From: Paraburkholderia sp. C35
GTDB lineage: Bacteria > Pseudomonadota > Gammaproteobacteria > Burkholderiales > Burkholderiaceae
Length of the DNA: 64,000 nt
Reading direction: 5' to 3'
NCBI RefSeq assembly: GCF_003121405.1
Contig: NZ_QBUY01000005.1
Span: 62,001-126,000, forward strand
Below, piece after piece: positions 16,183 through 25,136 of the stretch. Position 1 is the stretch's first letter. The number at the start of each line of letters is the position of its first letter. Both the position numbers and the translations under genes were made by a program. The notes beneath the pieces are model-generated. The model made no database searches, was not told where the DNA came from, and saw only the letters and a program-made list of their open reading frames with translations.

Positions 16183-17118
16183 ATGAAAGAAAAAGTGGCA
16201 GTGTGCGAAGTGGGGCCGCGCGATGGCCTGCAGATGGCCCATGACATCATGCCGACGCAACTGAAAAGCCGCTGGATTGCCGCGATTGCTCAGGCAGGCG
16301 TGGGCGAGATCGAAGTCGGCAGTTTCGTGCCGCCCAAGCTCGTGCCGCAGATGGCCGACACCGAGGCAATCGTCAGGGCGGCGCTGCAGCAGCCGGGGCT
16401 GCGCGTCATGGCGCTCGTGCCCAATCTGCGCGGCGCACAGGCCGCGTATGCAGCCGGTGCACATGGCGTCGGCGTGCCGGTTTCGGTGAGCGAAGGCCAC
16501 AGCCGCTCGAATACGCGCAAGGGCACCATGGAGCAGGTCGCGGAAGTGCGACGCATCGTCGAATGGGTCAGGGAGCAGGATCGACCGATGGCGGTCGAGC
16601 CAGGCTGCGCAACCGCGTTCGGCTGCGCGATCGACGGCATCATTGCGCTTGAGAAAGTGATCGAGACAGCCGTGGCACTCGCCGAAGCCGGTGTCGACGC
16701 CGTCGCGCTCGCCGATACAGTCGGCTACGGTAATCCCGCGCAGGTGCGAAAGATGGTCAGGGCCGTGCGCGCCGAGATCGGTGCCAGGTTGACCAAGCTG
16801 CATCTGCACGACACCATGGGACTCGGGCTTGCGAATGCGCTGGCCGGGCTCGAGGAGGGCATTCGCTCCTTCGATTCGGCGCTCGCAGGCCTGGGAGGCT
16901 GTCCATTCGCGCCCGGTGCGTCGGGCAATATCGTGACGGAAGACCTTGTGTTCATGCTGGAGAGCATGGGTTTCGACACGGGGATCGATCTGGACCGGCT
17001 GATCGCTGCGCGCGAACTGCTGCATGAAGGACTCCCCGCCGAGCCCATGTACGGGCAGGTGCCCAAAGCGGGTATTCCGAAGACGTATCGCGCGGTAGCG
17101 CCGCTTCATGCCGCGTGA
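16183..17118 (+). CDS. HMG-CoA-lyase-like DRE-TIM acyl-CoA lyase
   Basis: A 311-residue HMGL-type TIM barrel. Arg13-Asp14 lie in EVGPRDGLQ, the metal histidines in KLHLHDTMGLG, and the mobile-loop cysteine is Cys240 in GGCPFAPGASGN, so all catalytic residues of hydroxymethylglutaryl-CoA lyase are present. The ribosome site aaggagccg precedes ATG 16183. The family splits 3-hydroxy-3-methylglutaryl-CoA into acetyl-CoA and acetoacetate. In this operon the substrate may be HMG-CoA itself or a related 3-hydroxy acyl-CoA such as citramalyl-CoA, giving acetyl-CoA and a 2-oxo acid. Confidence 0.87.
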   Translation: MKEKVAVCEVGPRDGLQMAHDIMPTQLKSRWIAAIAQAGVGEIEVGSFVPPKLVPQMADTEAIVRAALQQPGLRVMALVPNLRGAQAAYAAGAHGVGVPVSVSEGHSRSNTRKGTMEQVAEVRRIVEWVREQDRPMAVEPGCATAFGCAIDGIIALEKVIETAVALAEAGVDAVALADTVGYGNPAQVRKMVRAVRAEIGARLTKLHLHDTMGLGLANALAGLEEGIRSFDSALAGLGGCPFAPGASGNIVTEDLVFMLESMGFDTGIDLDRLIAARELLHEGLPAEPMYGQVPKAGIPKTYRAVAPLHAA

Positions 17119-17235
17119 GGCGGCCAGCCGGTGTCGCGCTACTGGCATAACCGGATTGTGAGCGCCTCGGCATTCGATTATCTTGTCGGTCAGTGTGCCC
17201 CCGAACGGCGTCCCGTCGCCGGCAAGGAGACCGAG

Positions 17236-18594
17236 GTGCAACGCAACCGACAAGACGGCGCGGCAGTCTCCGTGCAAGCGCTCGGCGACTATCTGACCCG
17301 AGCCGAAACACTCGCGCTGTTGCAGATCAAGCTGCAGACGCTGTATGCCTACGTCAGCCGCGGCCTGATCCGCAGCGTGCCGCAGGGGGACAACGGTCGC
17401 CGACTGTACGCGCGCCACGACGTCGAACGCATGAAGTCGCGTGCCGATGCACGCAGCGGCCACGCTCCCGTGGCGGCCGCTGCGATGCGCTGGGGCGAAC
17501 CCATCATCTCCAGCACGCTCACCGAAATCACTGCACAGGGGCCACGCTATCGCGGCGTGGCCGCGCTCGAACTGGTCCGCGAGGGGCGCTCGTTCGAAAC
17601 GGTCGTGAAAGCTTTGTGGGATGCCGACGGCGCGCTCCAACTGCCATGGCAACCCTGCACGCGGACGCTGCGTTTTGCCGATGCGTGGCCGGGCGTCGCG
17701 GGCATGCAGCCCCGGCGTGAACTCGTGCGTTTCTTCGCCGACATCGCGTTGCGCTTCGGCAGTGAGCACTTGCGCGGCGAACGAACGCCAGAGCTGCAGT
17801 TTGCCGCAGCGACCCGCATGATCGCGACGATGGCGCACTGTCTTGTTCACCTGCGCCGGCCTCACGATCCGGCAGTGGCTACGGTGCCGCGCAAGCACAG
17901 GGGAGGCCTCGCCGCGACCTTGCTGGCCATACTGGGCGGCACGGCTTCGCCCGAACACGTCGCCGCACTTGATGCCGCCCTCGTGCTGTGTGCCGATCAC
18001 GAACTCGCGCAGGCCACCTTCGTCGCGCGGATTGCCGCGTCGGCGGGAGCCGACGTCGGTGAATGCGTGGCAGCGGCCATCCTGACGCAAACGGGCCTCA
18101 CCTCTGCGCGCTCGTACGAAGCCACGGAAGACCTGCTGCGTGCGTGCAAAACACCGGCACAGGCACGGCGGCTGTTCGAAGAGCACTATGCGGCACACCG
18201 GAATCTGCCCGGGTTCAATCATCCTTTGTATCCCGATGGCGATCCGCGGGCTCGCTATCTGATCGACGCAGCGCGCCGGCTCGAGGGACGTCATGCGTCG
18301 GTCGAACCGCTGTATGCCGCGCTCGATATTGCGGCGAAGCACGGTTGTCTGCCGAGTCTCGAAATCGGTTTGACGCTGCTCACGATCGCATTGGGCCTGC
18401 CGCCACGCAGCGCGTTCTCGCTGTTTATCATCAGTCGGACGGCGGGATGGGTCGCCCATATCGTCGAACAGCGCGAGTCCGGCGCGTTGATCCGCCCGCG
18501 CGCCGATTATCTGCAAACGCCTCCCGCCCCGGACGATGCGGCAGATCTGCTGCCCGCCGGCGGTACGCTGTTGTCTGTGCAATCGTCTTCATGA
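17236..18594 (+). CDS. HTH/citrate-synthase-like fusion, probable ligand-sensing regulator
   Basis: A 452-residue protein. Residues about 18-68 form an excisionase/MerR-like HTH (YLTRAETLALLQIK, LQTLYAYVSRGLI, GRRLYARHDVERMK). The rest is a citrate-synthase fold. The two active-site histidines are retained (His255 in ADHELAQATF, His329 in GFNHPLYPDGDPRA), but the catalytic Asp of the PNxDF motif is Glu376 (CLPSLEIG). GWVAHIVEQ near the C-terminus is typical. The start GTG 17236 follows aaggaga (17224-17230); an upstream GTG 17131 lacks one. It is the last gene of the operon and the natural candidate to bind the repeated operators at 12543 and 18723. Confidence 0.8.
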   Translation: MQRNRQDGAAVSVQALGDYLTRAETLALLQIKLQTLYAYVSRGLIRSVPQGDNGRRLYARHDVERMKSRADARSGHAPVAAAAMRWGEPIISSTLTEITAQGPRYRGVAALELVREGRSFETVVKALWDADGALQLPWQPCTRTLRFADAWPGVAGMQPRRELVRFFADIALRFGSEHLRGERTPELQFAAATRMIATMAHCLVHLRRPHDPAVATVPRKHRGGLAATLLAILGGTASPEHVAALDAALVLCADHELAQATFVARIAASAGADVGECVAAAILTQTGLTSARSYEATEDLLRACKTPAQARRLFEEHYAAHRNLPGFNHPLYPDGDPRARYLIDAARRLEGRHASVEPLYAALDIAAKHGCLPSLEIGLTLLTIALGLPPRSAFSLFIISRTAGWVAHIVEQRESGALIRPRADYLQTPPAPDDAADLLPAGGTLLSVQSSS

Positions 18595-18644
18595 TTCGCG
18601 CGTGATTTGCGTGTGATCAGTGCCTGATTGCACCCGGTTCGGCC

Positions 18645-18666
18645 ACGGCCCTTGCGGGCCGTTTTT
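18645..18666 (+). terminator. Rho-independent terminator of the CoA-island operon
   Basis: ACGGCCC (18645-18651) and GGGCCGT (18656-18662) form a 7-pair stem around TTGC, followed by TTTTT (18662-18666). It stands 51 bases after the regulator stop codon. Confidence 0.85.
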
Positions 18667-18722
18667 GTTGCGCGCGCAGATCATCGCAGCGCGGCTCGCA
18701 CGGGCAGGCATACAAAGCGAAG

Positions 18723-18770
18723 TTGATTCAACGATCAAGTATTGTGGGCGATCTCGCGCGTCACTAGACT
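18723..18770 (+). promoter_or_regulatory. Operator-promoter block B upstream of the MFS transporter
   Basis: TTGAT-N6-ATCAA (18723-18738) is followed by -35 TTGTGG (18742-18747), a 17-base spacer and -10 TAGACT (18765-18770). It differs from block A by a single base in the operator and then keeps AGTATTGTG and TAGACTGG. This marks co-regulation of the carrier with the CoA operon, in spite of the terminator between them. Confidence 0.7.
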
Positions 18771-18957
18771 GGGTCTACTGTAAGGGACTGACGGCCGGGT
18801 GGGGAGCTGCAAGCGCGAGCATCAGAAGATGCGACGCTGCTGTCTCCGACTTTTCCACCTCGAACGAAAATAATTAGCATCCCGACATGACTGCCCGCGT
18901 CGATGTGGGCTGCATACCCAGCGACCCGCGAGACAGGCCGCACAGGAGGAAGACACG

Positions 18958-20406
18958 ATGAGTACGCCAAACAGGGCGATCGGCGCCGACGTCATCGGCG
19001 CGTCTGAACGGGCAGACTATCCGTCACGTCCCATCACGGCGGGTGCCGTGACCGCGCGCTTCGACCGGTTGCCAATGACAGCGACCATGTGGAAGTTGCT
19101 GACGCTCGTTGCGCTCGGTGGATTCTTCGAACTCTATGATGTTTACTTCGCGGGCTATATCGCGCCAGGCCTCTTTCACGCAGGCATTCTCACGCCGACC
19201 ACGCCCACGTTTTTCGCAATGAACGGCCTTGCAGGCTTTCTTGCATCGCTATTTATCGGTCTGTTCATCGGTACGATCGTCTTCGGGAGTCTTGCCGACC
19301 GTTTCGGTCGACGTCGCGTCTTTGCCGCGTCGATGCTGTGGTACTGCGTTGCGACCATTGTCATCGCGTTTCAGGACACCGCGCTCGGCCTCAACGTGTG
19401 GCGTCTCATTTGCGGTATCGGTGTGGGCGTGCAATACGTGACGATCGATTCCTACGTTTCCGAGTTGACGCCGCGTCACGCTCGCGGCATGGCCTTCGGA
19501 CTCGTGTACGGCGTTGCGCAGATATGCGCACCGTTGATCGCGTTTCTCGCGTGGGTGCTGGTCCCCATCGCGCCGCTGGGATTCGACGGATGGCGCTGGG
19601 TGATCGCGATCGGGTCGGCGGGTGCGCTGCTCGTCTGGTATCTGCAGCTTCGCCTGCCGGACTCGCCGCGCTGGCTTGCGCAGAAAGGCCGCGTCGAGGA
19701 AGCGGAGCGCGTGATGCAGATGATCGAATACCGCGTGCGCAACGAATATGGCAAGGAGCTGCCCGCGCCTGACGACACACCCGAAGTGGAAGAGCAGAAA
19801 GGCACCCTGCGCGAAGCCTTCAGCCCACAGTATCGCCGCCGCACGCTCATGCTTGTCGTGGTGAATTTCTTTCAGACCATCGGCTATTACGGTTTCGTCA
19901 GCTGGATTCCGACGCTGCTCATCGCGAAGGGCATCATGGTCACGCGCAGCCTCGAATACACGTTTCTCATCGTGCTGCTGTATCCGATTGCGCCGTTCGT
20001 CGTCATGCTGGTTGCCGATCGTTTCGAGCGGAAATGGCAGCTTGTCTGGAGCGCGATATCAGTCGCGGTGATCGGTGTGATCTTTTCGATGCTGAAGGCG
20101 CCGGCGTGGCTGATTGCCGTCGGCATCGCGCAGACACTGGTCGTCAATTGGCTCTCGACCATCGTGCATACGTACCAGGCTGAACTGTTTCCGACACGCA
20201 TGCGGGCAGGTGCGGTGGGTTTTGTCTATTCATGGAGCCGGCTGTCGTCGATTTTCGTGGGCTTCTTCATTGCGTTCTTTCTGCGCGAATTTGGTGTCGG
20301 CGGTGTGTTTGCGTTCATTGGTGCGGCTATGGCAATCGTGGTGATTGCAGTCGCGCTGTTCGGCCCGCGGACTACCGGGCTTGCGCTCGACGATATTGCC
20401 CGGTGA
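18958..20406 (+). CDS. MFS metabolite:H+ symporter
   Basis: A 482-residue major facilitator protein with 12 hydrophobic segments and the loop 2-3 motif GSLADRFGRRR. FFELYDVYFAGYIAPGL in the first helix pair resembles the aromatic-acid/dicarboxylate symporter branch. A cytosolic N-terminal tail of about 40 residues precedes helix 1. The Shine-Dalgarno site aggagga (18945-18951) fixes ATG 18958. It is controlled by operator-promoter block B and is therefore the probable importer of the acid handled by the CoA island. It ends two bases before the convergent exporter gene. Confidence 0.88.
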   Translation: MSTPNRAIGADVIGASERADYPSRPITAGAVTARFDRLPMTATMWKLLTLVALGGFFELYDVYFAGYIAPGLFHAGILTPTTPTFFAMNGLAGFLASLFIGLFIGTIVFGSLADRFGRRRVFAASMLWYCVATIVIAFQDTALGLNVWRLICGIGVGVQYVTIDSYVSELTPRHARGMAFGLVYGVAQICAPLIAFLAWVLVPIAPLGFDGWRWVIAIGSAGALLVWYLQLRLPDSPRWLAQKGRVEEAERVMQMIEYRVRNEYGKELPAPDDTPEVEEQKGTLREAFSPQYRRRTLMLVVVNFFQTIGYYGFVSWIPTLLIAKGIMVTRSLEYTFLIVLLYPIAPFVVMLVADRFERKWQLVWSAISVAVIGVIFSMLKAPAWLIAVGIAQTLVVNWLSTIVHTYQAELFPTRMRAGAVGFVYSWSRLSSIFVGFFIAFFLREFGVGGVFAFIGAAMAIVVIAVALFGPRTTGLALDDIAR

Positions 20407-20407
20407 T

Positions 20408-22126
20408 TCACCCCGGCGGCATCATTACAGCGCTACTTCCAGATAAACGCCCATCCACCTCACTCTTCAACACACGAAACTCTTCGACGATATGCCCATC
20501 TTCCATCCGTAAGCAGCGATCGGCCGCAGAGAAAAAGCGATCGTCGTGAGAAATGACGATTAGCGTCTTGCCCTGGCGCTTGAGGTCCGGAAGTATCTCC
20601 GTGTAGAAAATCCGCCTGAACGTAGGATCCTGGTCTGCAGCCCATTCATCGAGCACGATCACCGGCCTGCGCTCCAGATACGCATGCACGAGCGCAAGGC
20701 GCTTACGTTGTCCCGTGGAAAGATCGGTCGTCGAAAATGCGCCGTTGATCACGGATACCTTGTGAGCAATTTCGAGCCGCTCCAGATAATGCCGCGCTTT
20801 GGTTTCTGCTTCCGCATCGCTGGCCGGCAGCGTATCGAACAGGTAGTAATCGGAAAACACCGCTGAAAACAGCTGTCGATACCTCTCGCGCTGATCGTCG
20901 CGAACGGGCGCGCCGTTCATCAGCAAGTCGCCGTGCTGTAGCTCGTAAAGTGCGAGCAGCAGTTTGACGAGTGTAGTCTTGCCACAACCGTTCTCGCCAA
21001 CGATGAACACGGTCTCGCCGCGCCGCACAGTCAGCGAGAGAGGGCCGAGCGCGAAGCCTTTTTGCGGGTGCGTTTGCGCCGGGCCGTCATCTTGCGTAGA
21101 GGCGAACTGAAACCGCACGTCGCGCCACGCGAGCGATTCGACCGGTGCGACGGCGTTGTCGCCCGCGCGAGACGGTTCATCGAGCAATGCGGATTCGCCA
21201 CTCTGAAAGCGCTCGGACATCTGCACGACGCGTTTCCACGCCACCTGTGCACGTCCGATCGAGGGCAACGCACCGACGATCTCCTGAATCGGGCCTTTCA
21301 TGTACAGCAGCACCAGAACAAAACCGGTGACGACCTGCCGATCCGCGACGCTGCTGGTCAGTTGCCACACCAGAACCAGCCCGACGACCATGAAGAACAG
21401 CAGCGAGCCAAACGCATTGGCGCTGACGAACACATTGGCGGCGCGCACGCGCAGACGGTAGATCGCGTCGATGGAGCCCGACAGGTGCTCGCGATACAGC
21501 AACCGTCGGCGCGCACCATTGATACGCAGTTCCTTCGCGCCGTCCGTCATCGCGCGGTAGTTCTGCTGCAAGCGGTCTTCGGCCTCACGCGCCTCGCCGA
21601 ATCGACGGATTCCAATGCGTCGCGCAAGCGACTGCACGACGGAACCGATTGCGAGCGCAACCAGCGCGATCGCCAGCATGGCAGGCGAGAGCACGAGCAG
21701 ATACACCAGACAGCCTGCTATGGTCGCCGTCGCAATCGCGAGGCTCGAAAACATGAACGAAAAGCCGCTGATCGTATCGATGTCCTGATTCAGCAGTGTG
21801 ATGAGGCGCTGGCTGCGCATCTGTTCGATGGCCGAGATGGGCGCCACGAGAATCTTCGCGCACACGCTGCGGCGCAGCGCCGCGATCACTCGCTGACCGA
21901 CAATGTTGTTGCCGATGTCGGAGATCACCTCACCAGTCAGCGCCAGCGCGCACAAGCCGGCGAATGCCCATAGCAACGCCGGACGCGCGCCCGGGCCTTC
22001 GTGCAGCGCATGATTGGCGATGGCGAGCAGCGCGGCGGTGGCCGCGCCGCTGGCTGCGCCCATCAGCGTCGACAGTACGGTGATGGGCCACAGCCGTCGC
22101 AATAGCGGCAGCAGGTCTGCGAGCAT
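20408..22126 (-). CDS. PvdE/SyrD/OrbE-type cyclic-peptide/siderophore ABC exporter
   Basis: A 572-residue half-size ABC protein. Six hydrophobic segments lie in residues 1-310; the ATPase domain follows with Walker A GENGCGKTT, the atypical signature LSTGQRKRLALV, and Walker B VIVLDEWAADQDP, a wording typical of the PvdE/SyrD/YojI group. In ornibactin and pyoverdine clusters this protein moves siderophore or precursor across the inner membrane. Here it is the last gene of an uptake operon (31 bases after the permease) and no peptide synthetase is present, so it may act on an imported or elsewhere-encoded siderophore. Confidence 0.87.
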   Translation of the reverse strand: MLADLLPLLRRLWPITVLSTLMGAASGAATAALLAIANHALHEGPGARPALLWAFAGLCALALTGEVISDIGNNIVGQRVIAALRRSVCAKILVAPISAIEQMRSQRLITLLNQDIDTISGFSFMFSSLAIATATIAGCLVYLLVLSPAMLAIALVALAIGSVVQSLARRIGIRRFGEAREAEDRLQQNYRAMTDGAKELRINGARRRLLYREHLSGSIDAIYRLRVRAANVFVSANAFGSLLFFMVVGLVLVWQLTSSVADRQVVTGFVLVLLYMKGPIQEIVGALPSIGRAQVAWKRVVQMSERFQSGESALLDEPSRAGDNAVAPVESLAWRDVRFQFASTQDDGPAQTHPQKGFALGPLSLTVRRGETVFIVGENGCGKTTLVKLLLALYELQHGDLLMNGAPVRDDQRERYRQLFSAVFSDYYLFDTLPASDAEAETKARHYLERLEIAHKVSVINGAFSTTDLSTGQRKRLALVHAYLERRPVIVLDEWAADQDPTFRRIFYTEILPDLKRQGKTLIVISHDDRFFSAADRCLRMEDGHIVEEFRVLKSEVDGRLSGSSAVMMPPG

Positions 22127-22157
22127 GGTGTGTGTCCTCGATTATTGTGGGTGTCGG

Positions 22158-24209
22158 TCACCGACGGCGTGCGAGCAGCCACATCAGCCACGGCGCACCG
22201 ATCAACGTCGCCACTAGGCCGGCAGGCAGTTCACGCGGCAGCAGCAGTTCGCGGCCGAGCCAGTCGGCGACGACCATCATCAGCGCGCCGATGGGCGCTG
22301 CCAGCGCGATCTGCGCGAGCGGGCGGCGTGCGCCTGCGAGCCGCGCGAAGTGCGGCGCGGTGAGGCCGACGAATGACAGCGGCCCGACGATCAGCGTCGC
22401 CGCCGCCGTGTGCAACGCGATCAGCAGAAAGAGAAGGGGGCGCGCGTGACGCGTGTCGACGCCCAGTGCGCGCGCAACGGGTTCGCCGAGCGGCAACACC
22501 GTGAGCCAGCGTGCAGTGAATGGCGTGAGCGCGCACAGCACGACGCAGAGCGCGACGGCATGCAGCGCATCATCGGATGTGATCGAATAGGTCGAACCTG
22601 CGAGCCACGACAGCAGCACGACCGCACGATCGCCGCCGCAAGCGATCACTATTCCCGAAACCGCCTGAAACAGCGCGCCGATTGCGATGCCTGCGAGCAG
22701 TACGCGGTCTGCCGCGAAGGCCGAGCGCCTCGCGAACCAGAGAATCGCGAGCAGTGTGCCGAATGCGCCTGCCGCTGTCGCAGACAGACGTAGTGCATGA
22801 CCAGCTGCAGGCGCGGCGAGCAGCAGCGCGATCATGCCGAGCGCAGCACCTGCCGATACGCCCGTCAGCTCCGGACTCGCAAGCGGATTACCTGTGAGCC
22901 GCTGCATCAGCGTGCCGGCGACAGCCAGCATTACGCCTGCGGACAGCGCCGCAATCGCGCGCGGCGCGCGCCAGCGCAACACGCCCTGTAGTGCATCGGA
23001 TGACAACAGATGCCAGCCTTGCGCGCCGCGTCCTGCATCGAGTGCGAGCGCGAAGGCAAGTACACACAGCAGCGTCAGCAGCACAAAACGGCGCGGCAGA
23101 TTCACGTCCCTGAGCGCATGCGCGAATACCTCAGTGCGCGTATCGGGCCAATGCGCGCGGCGCATTCGCATCAGCAGCACCAGCATCAGCGGGGCGCCGA
23201 ACAGTGCGCTCGCCGCGCCCGCCGGGATAAGGTCACCGAGTGCACCCGACAACGGCTGCACGGCCTGATCGGTGAGCCACAACAGGAGGGCGCCGAACAA
23301 TGGCGCCACCCACACGCGCTGCGCCAGACGTCGTGCGCCCGCGAGCCGCGCCAATGCGGGCGCGACGAGTCCAATGAAACCGATCACGCCGACCGCGCTG
23401 ACTACGATCGCACTCAACACGACGGCGAGCATCAGCGCAGCGACGCGCGTGCGCCGCAGCGACAGGCCGAGGCCGCGCGCATTGGTGTCGTCGAGTGAGA
23501 AGAGTGTCAGTGGTCGTAGCAGGACACAACACAACAGCGCACCGCCGACGAGCCACCACGCGAGCAGCGTCACCGCATGCCAGTCGTTCTGCGCGAGCGA
23601 ACCGCCGCCCCAGATGAACATCCCGCGCAGATAGGGCGCATGAAACATCTGCAACGCAATGCCGAACGAGCCGCAATACAGCGTCACGACGAGACCTGCG
23701 ACGGCCGTCGTGACGGGCGCAAGCTCGCTGCGCCATGCAAGCGCCAGCACGGCCAGCGCAGCCGCGAGCGCGCCCGCCAGCGCGATCCATTGCGGCATGC
23801 CCGCAAGCCACGCGGGCGCCCACAATGTCGCTGTCGTCAGCGCGAGTTGTGCGCCTGCGGAGACGCCGAGCGTCGTCGGTTCAGCAAGCGGATTGCGCAA
23901 TACCTGCTGAAAAACGGTGCCCGTCAGTCCGAGTAACGCACCCGCAAGCCACGCGACGATCAGACGCGGCAACCAGCTATCGTGCGCGACGAGTTGCTCG
24001 ATAGCATGCGGCGACGGCGTGAAGATCGCGTTCACCCATTGCGACGGCGGCACGATGGCGGCGAAATTGAAGGCCGTTAGTCCGAGCGCGGCGATGAATG
24101 CCAGCGAGACCAGCGTGACAGGCAGCGCGCCCAGCTTCGCTCGAGGCGCGATGGCGTGCGACGAGGTGTCCGTTGCAGCGGTGTCGTGAGATTGCTGGAG
24201 GGCCGTCAT
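22158..24209 (-). CDS. FhuB-type fused iron-siderophore ABC permease
   Basis: A 683-residue protein containing two tandem FecCD-type permease halves, each with about ten membrane segments, as in E. coli FhuB. Each half has the glycine-rich coupling motif: first GVIGFIGLVAPALARLAGA with NPLAEPTTLGVSAGA, second GPLSFVGLTAPHFARLAGA with NPLASPELTGVSAGA. The start ATG 24209 overlaps the stop of the binding-protein gene by four bases. A fused permease points to hydroxamate siderophores (ferrichrome, coprogen or ornibactin type). Confidence 0.9.
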   Translation of the reverse strand: MTALQQSHDTAATDTSSHAIAPRAKLGALPVTLVSLAFIAALGLTAFNFAAIVPPSQWVNAIFTPSPHAIEQLVAHDSWLPRLIVAWLAGALLGLTGTVFQQVLRNPLAEPTTLGVSAGAQLALTTATLWAPAWLAGMPQWIALAGALAAALAVLALAWRSELAPVTTAVAGLVVTLYCGSFGIALQMFHAPYLRGMFIWGGGSLAQNDWHAVTLLAWWLVGGALLCCVLLRPLTLFSLDDTNARGLGLSLRRTRVAALMLAVVLSAIVVSAVGVIGFIGLVAPALARLAGARRLAQRVWVAPLFGALLLWLTDQAVQPLSGALGDLIPAGAASALFGAPLMLVLLMRMRRAHWPDTRTEVFAHALRDVNLPRRFVLLTLLCVLAFALALDAGRGAQGWHLLSSDALQGVLRWRAPRAIAALSAGVMLAVAGTLMQRLTGNPLASPELTGVSAGAALGMIALLLAAPAAGHALRLSATAAGAFGTLLAILWFARRSAFAADRVLLAGIAIGALFQAVSGIVIACGGDRAVVLLSWLAGSTYSITSDDALHAVALCVVLCALTPFTARWLTVLPLGEPVARALGVDTRHARPLLFLLIALHTAAATLIVGPLSFVGLTAPHFARLAGARRPLAQIALAAPIGALMMVVADWLGRELLLPRELPAGLVATLIGAPWLMWLLARRR

Positions 24210-25135
24210 GTCTTGTCGCCGCCGGTATCGCACGCGTGTGGCATCTGCAATAGCGCATCGGTAAGCACGCGGCTGAAGCGCGCGGCCGACGGCAACATGC
24301 CGAAGCCCCAGAAGGGCGGCAGGTTAGCGACGCGACCCGCTTCGACGGCGGGCAACGCATGCCACAGGCGATTCGACGCGAGCAATCCGCCGACGCCCGC
24401 TGCCAATGGCCCGATGGTCAGCACATCGGCATCGGATGGGTTCGAGAGCTTTTCTATACCTGCGACCGCGATGCCCCAGTAGTCCGTCGCGCCGTGCCAG
24501 GCGTTGCGCACGCCGAGCCGGTCCAGTACGTCCTGGAACAGGCTGCGCGCGCCGTACACGCCGATATGACGTGCATCGAAGAAACGGATGATATAGACCG
24601 GCCGCATGGCGCTCGCGTCGTGACTCGCGCAATGCGCCGCAAGCCGCGCGCGGTCGGTGGTGAGTGCTGTCTGCGTGCGTGCGATCAGCGCTTCCGCCGC
24701 GGCCTCGCAGCCGCATAACGTGCCGAGTTCGCGCGTCACCTTCACCGAACGATCGAACGGTGCGCCTGCATCGGAATAAATCGTGAACGCGCGCACGGGC
24801 GCGATGCGTTCCAGCAGCGCGCGCTGCGATTCCTGACTCGAGTTGATGAGAATGGCGTCGGGTGCGAGTTGCTGGATCATCTCCAGACTCGGTGCGAGAC
24901 GCAGACCGACGTCGGCAACGTCGTGCGGCAGCAGCGGACTGACGACGCTCGCGTCGTAGTCTTGTCCTTCCGCCACGCCGACGGGCTGCACGCCGAGTGC
25001 GAGCAGCGTCTCGATCAAGCCCCAGTCGAGCACGACGAGACGTGGCGTGCGTCGACGGGCGTCGGCCCGCGCGCCGCCCGAAACAGCATATGCGGACCAG
25101 GACAACGCCGACAGCAGTAATGCGCGTCGTTTCAT
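24206..25135 (-). CDS. FhuD-type siderophore-binding protein
   Basis: A 309-residue class III binding protein. The N-terminus MKRRALLLSALSWSA carries a twin Arg before the hydrophobic core, which fits a Tat signal like that of FhuD; cleavage is expected near GGARA. RLVVLDWGLIETLLALGV and LAPDAILINSSQES are family hallmarks. ATG 25135 starts one base after the ATPase stop; a TTG upstream is less likely. It delivers the ferric siderophore to the FhuB-type permease. Confidence 0.88.
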   Translation of the reverse strand: MKRRALLLSALSWSAYAVSGGARADARRRTPRLVVLDWGLIETLLALGVQPVGVAEGQDYDASVVSPLLPHDVADVGLRLAPSLEMIQQLAPDAILINSSQESQRALLERIAPVRAFTIYSDAGAPFDRSVKVTRELGTLCGCEAAAEALIARTQTALTTDRARLAAHCASHDASAMRPVYIIRFFDARHIGVYGARSLFQDVLDRLGVRNAWHGATDYWGIAVAGIEKLSNPSDADVLTIGPLAAGVGGLLASNRLWHALPAVEAGRVANLPPFWGFGMLPSAARFSRVLTDALLQMPHACDTGGDKT

Positions 25136-25136
25136 G

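Noticed and set aside
16087..18582. 831-codon open frame on the minus strand
   Set aside because: It is antisense to the lyase and regulator genes, has no family motifs and has the His/Arg/Gln-rich composition typical of GC-rich shadow frames.
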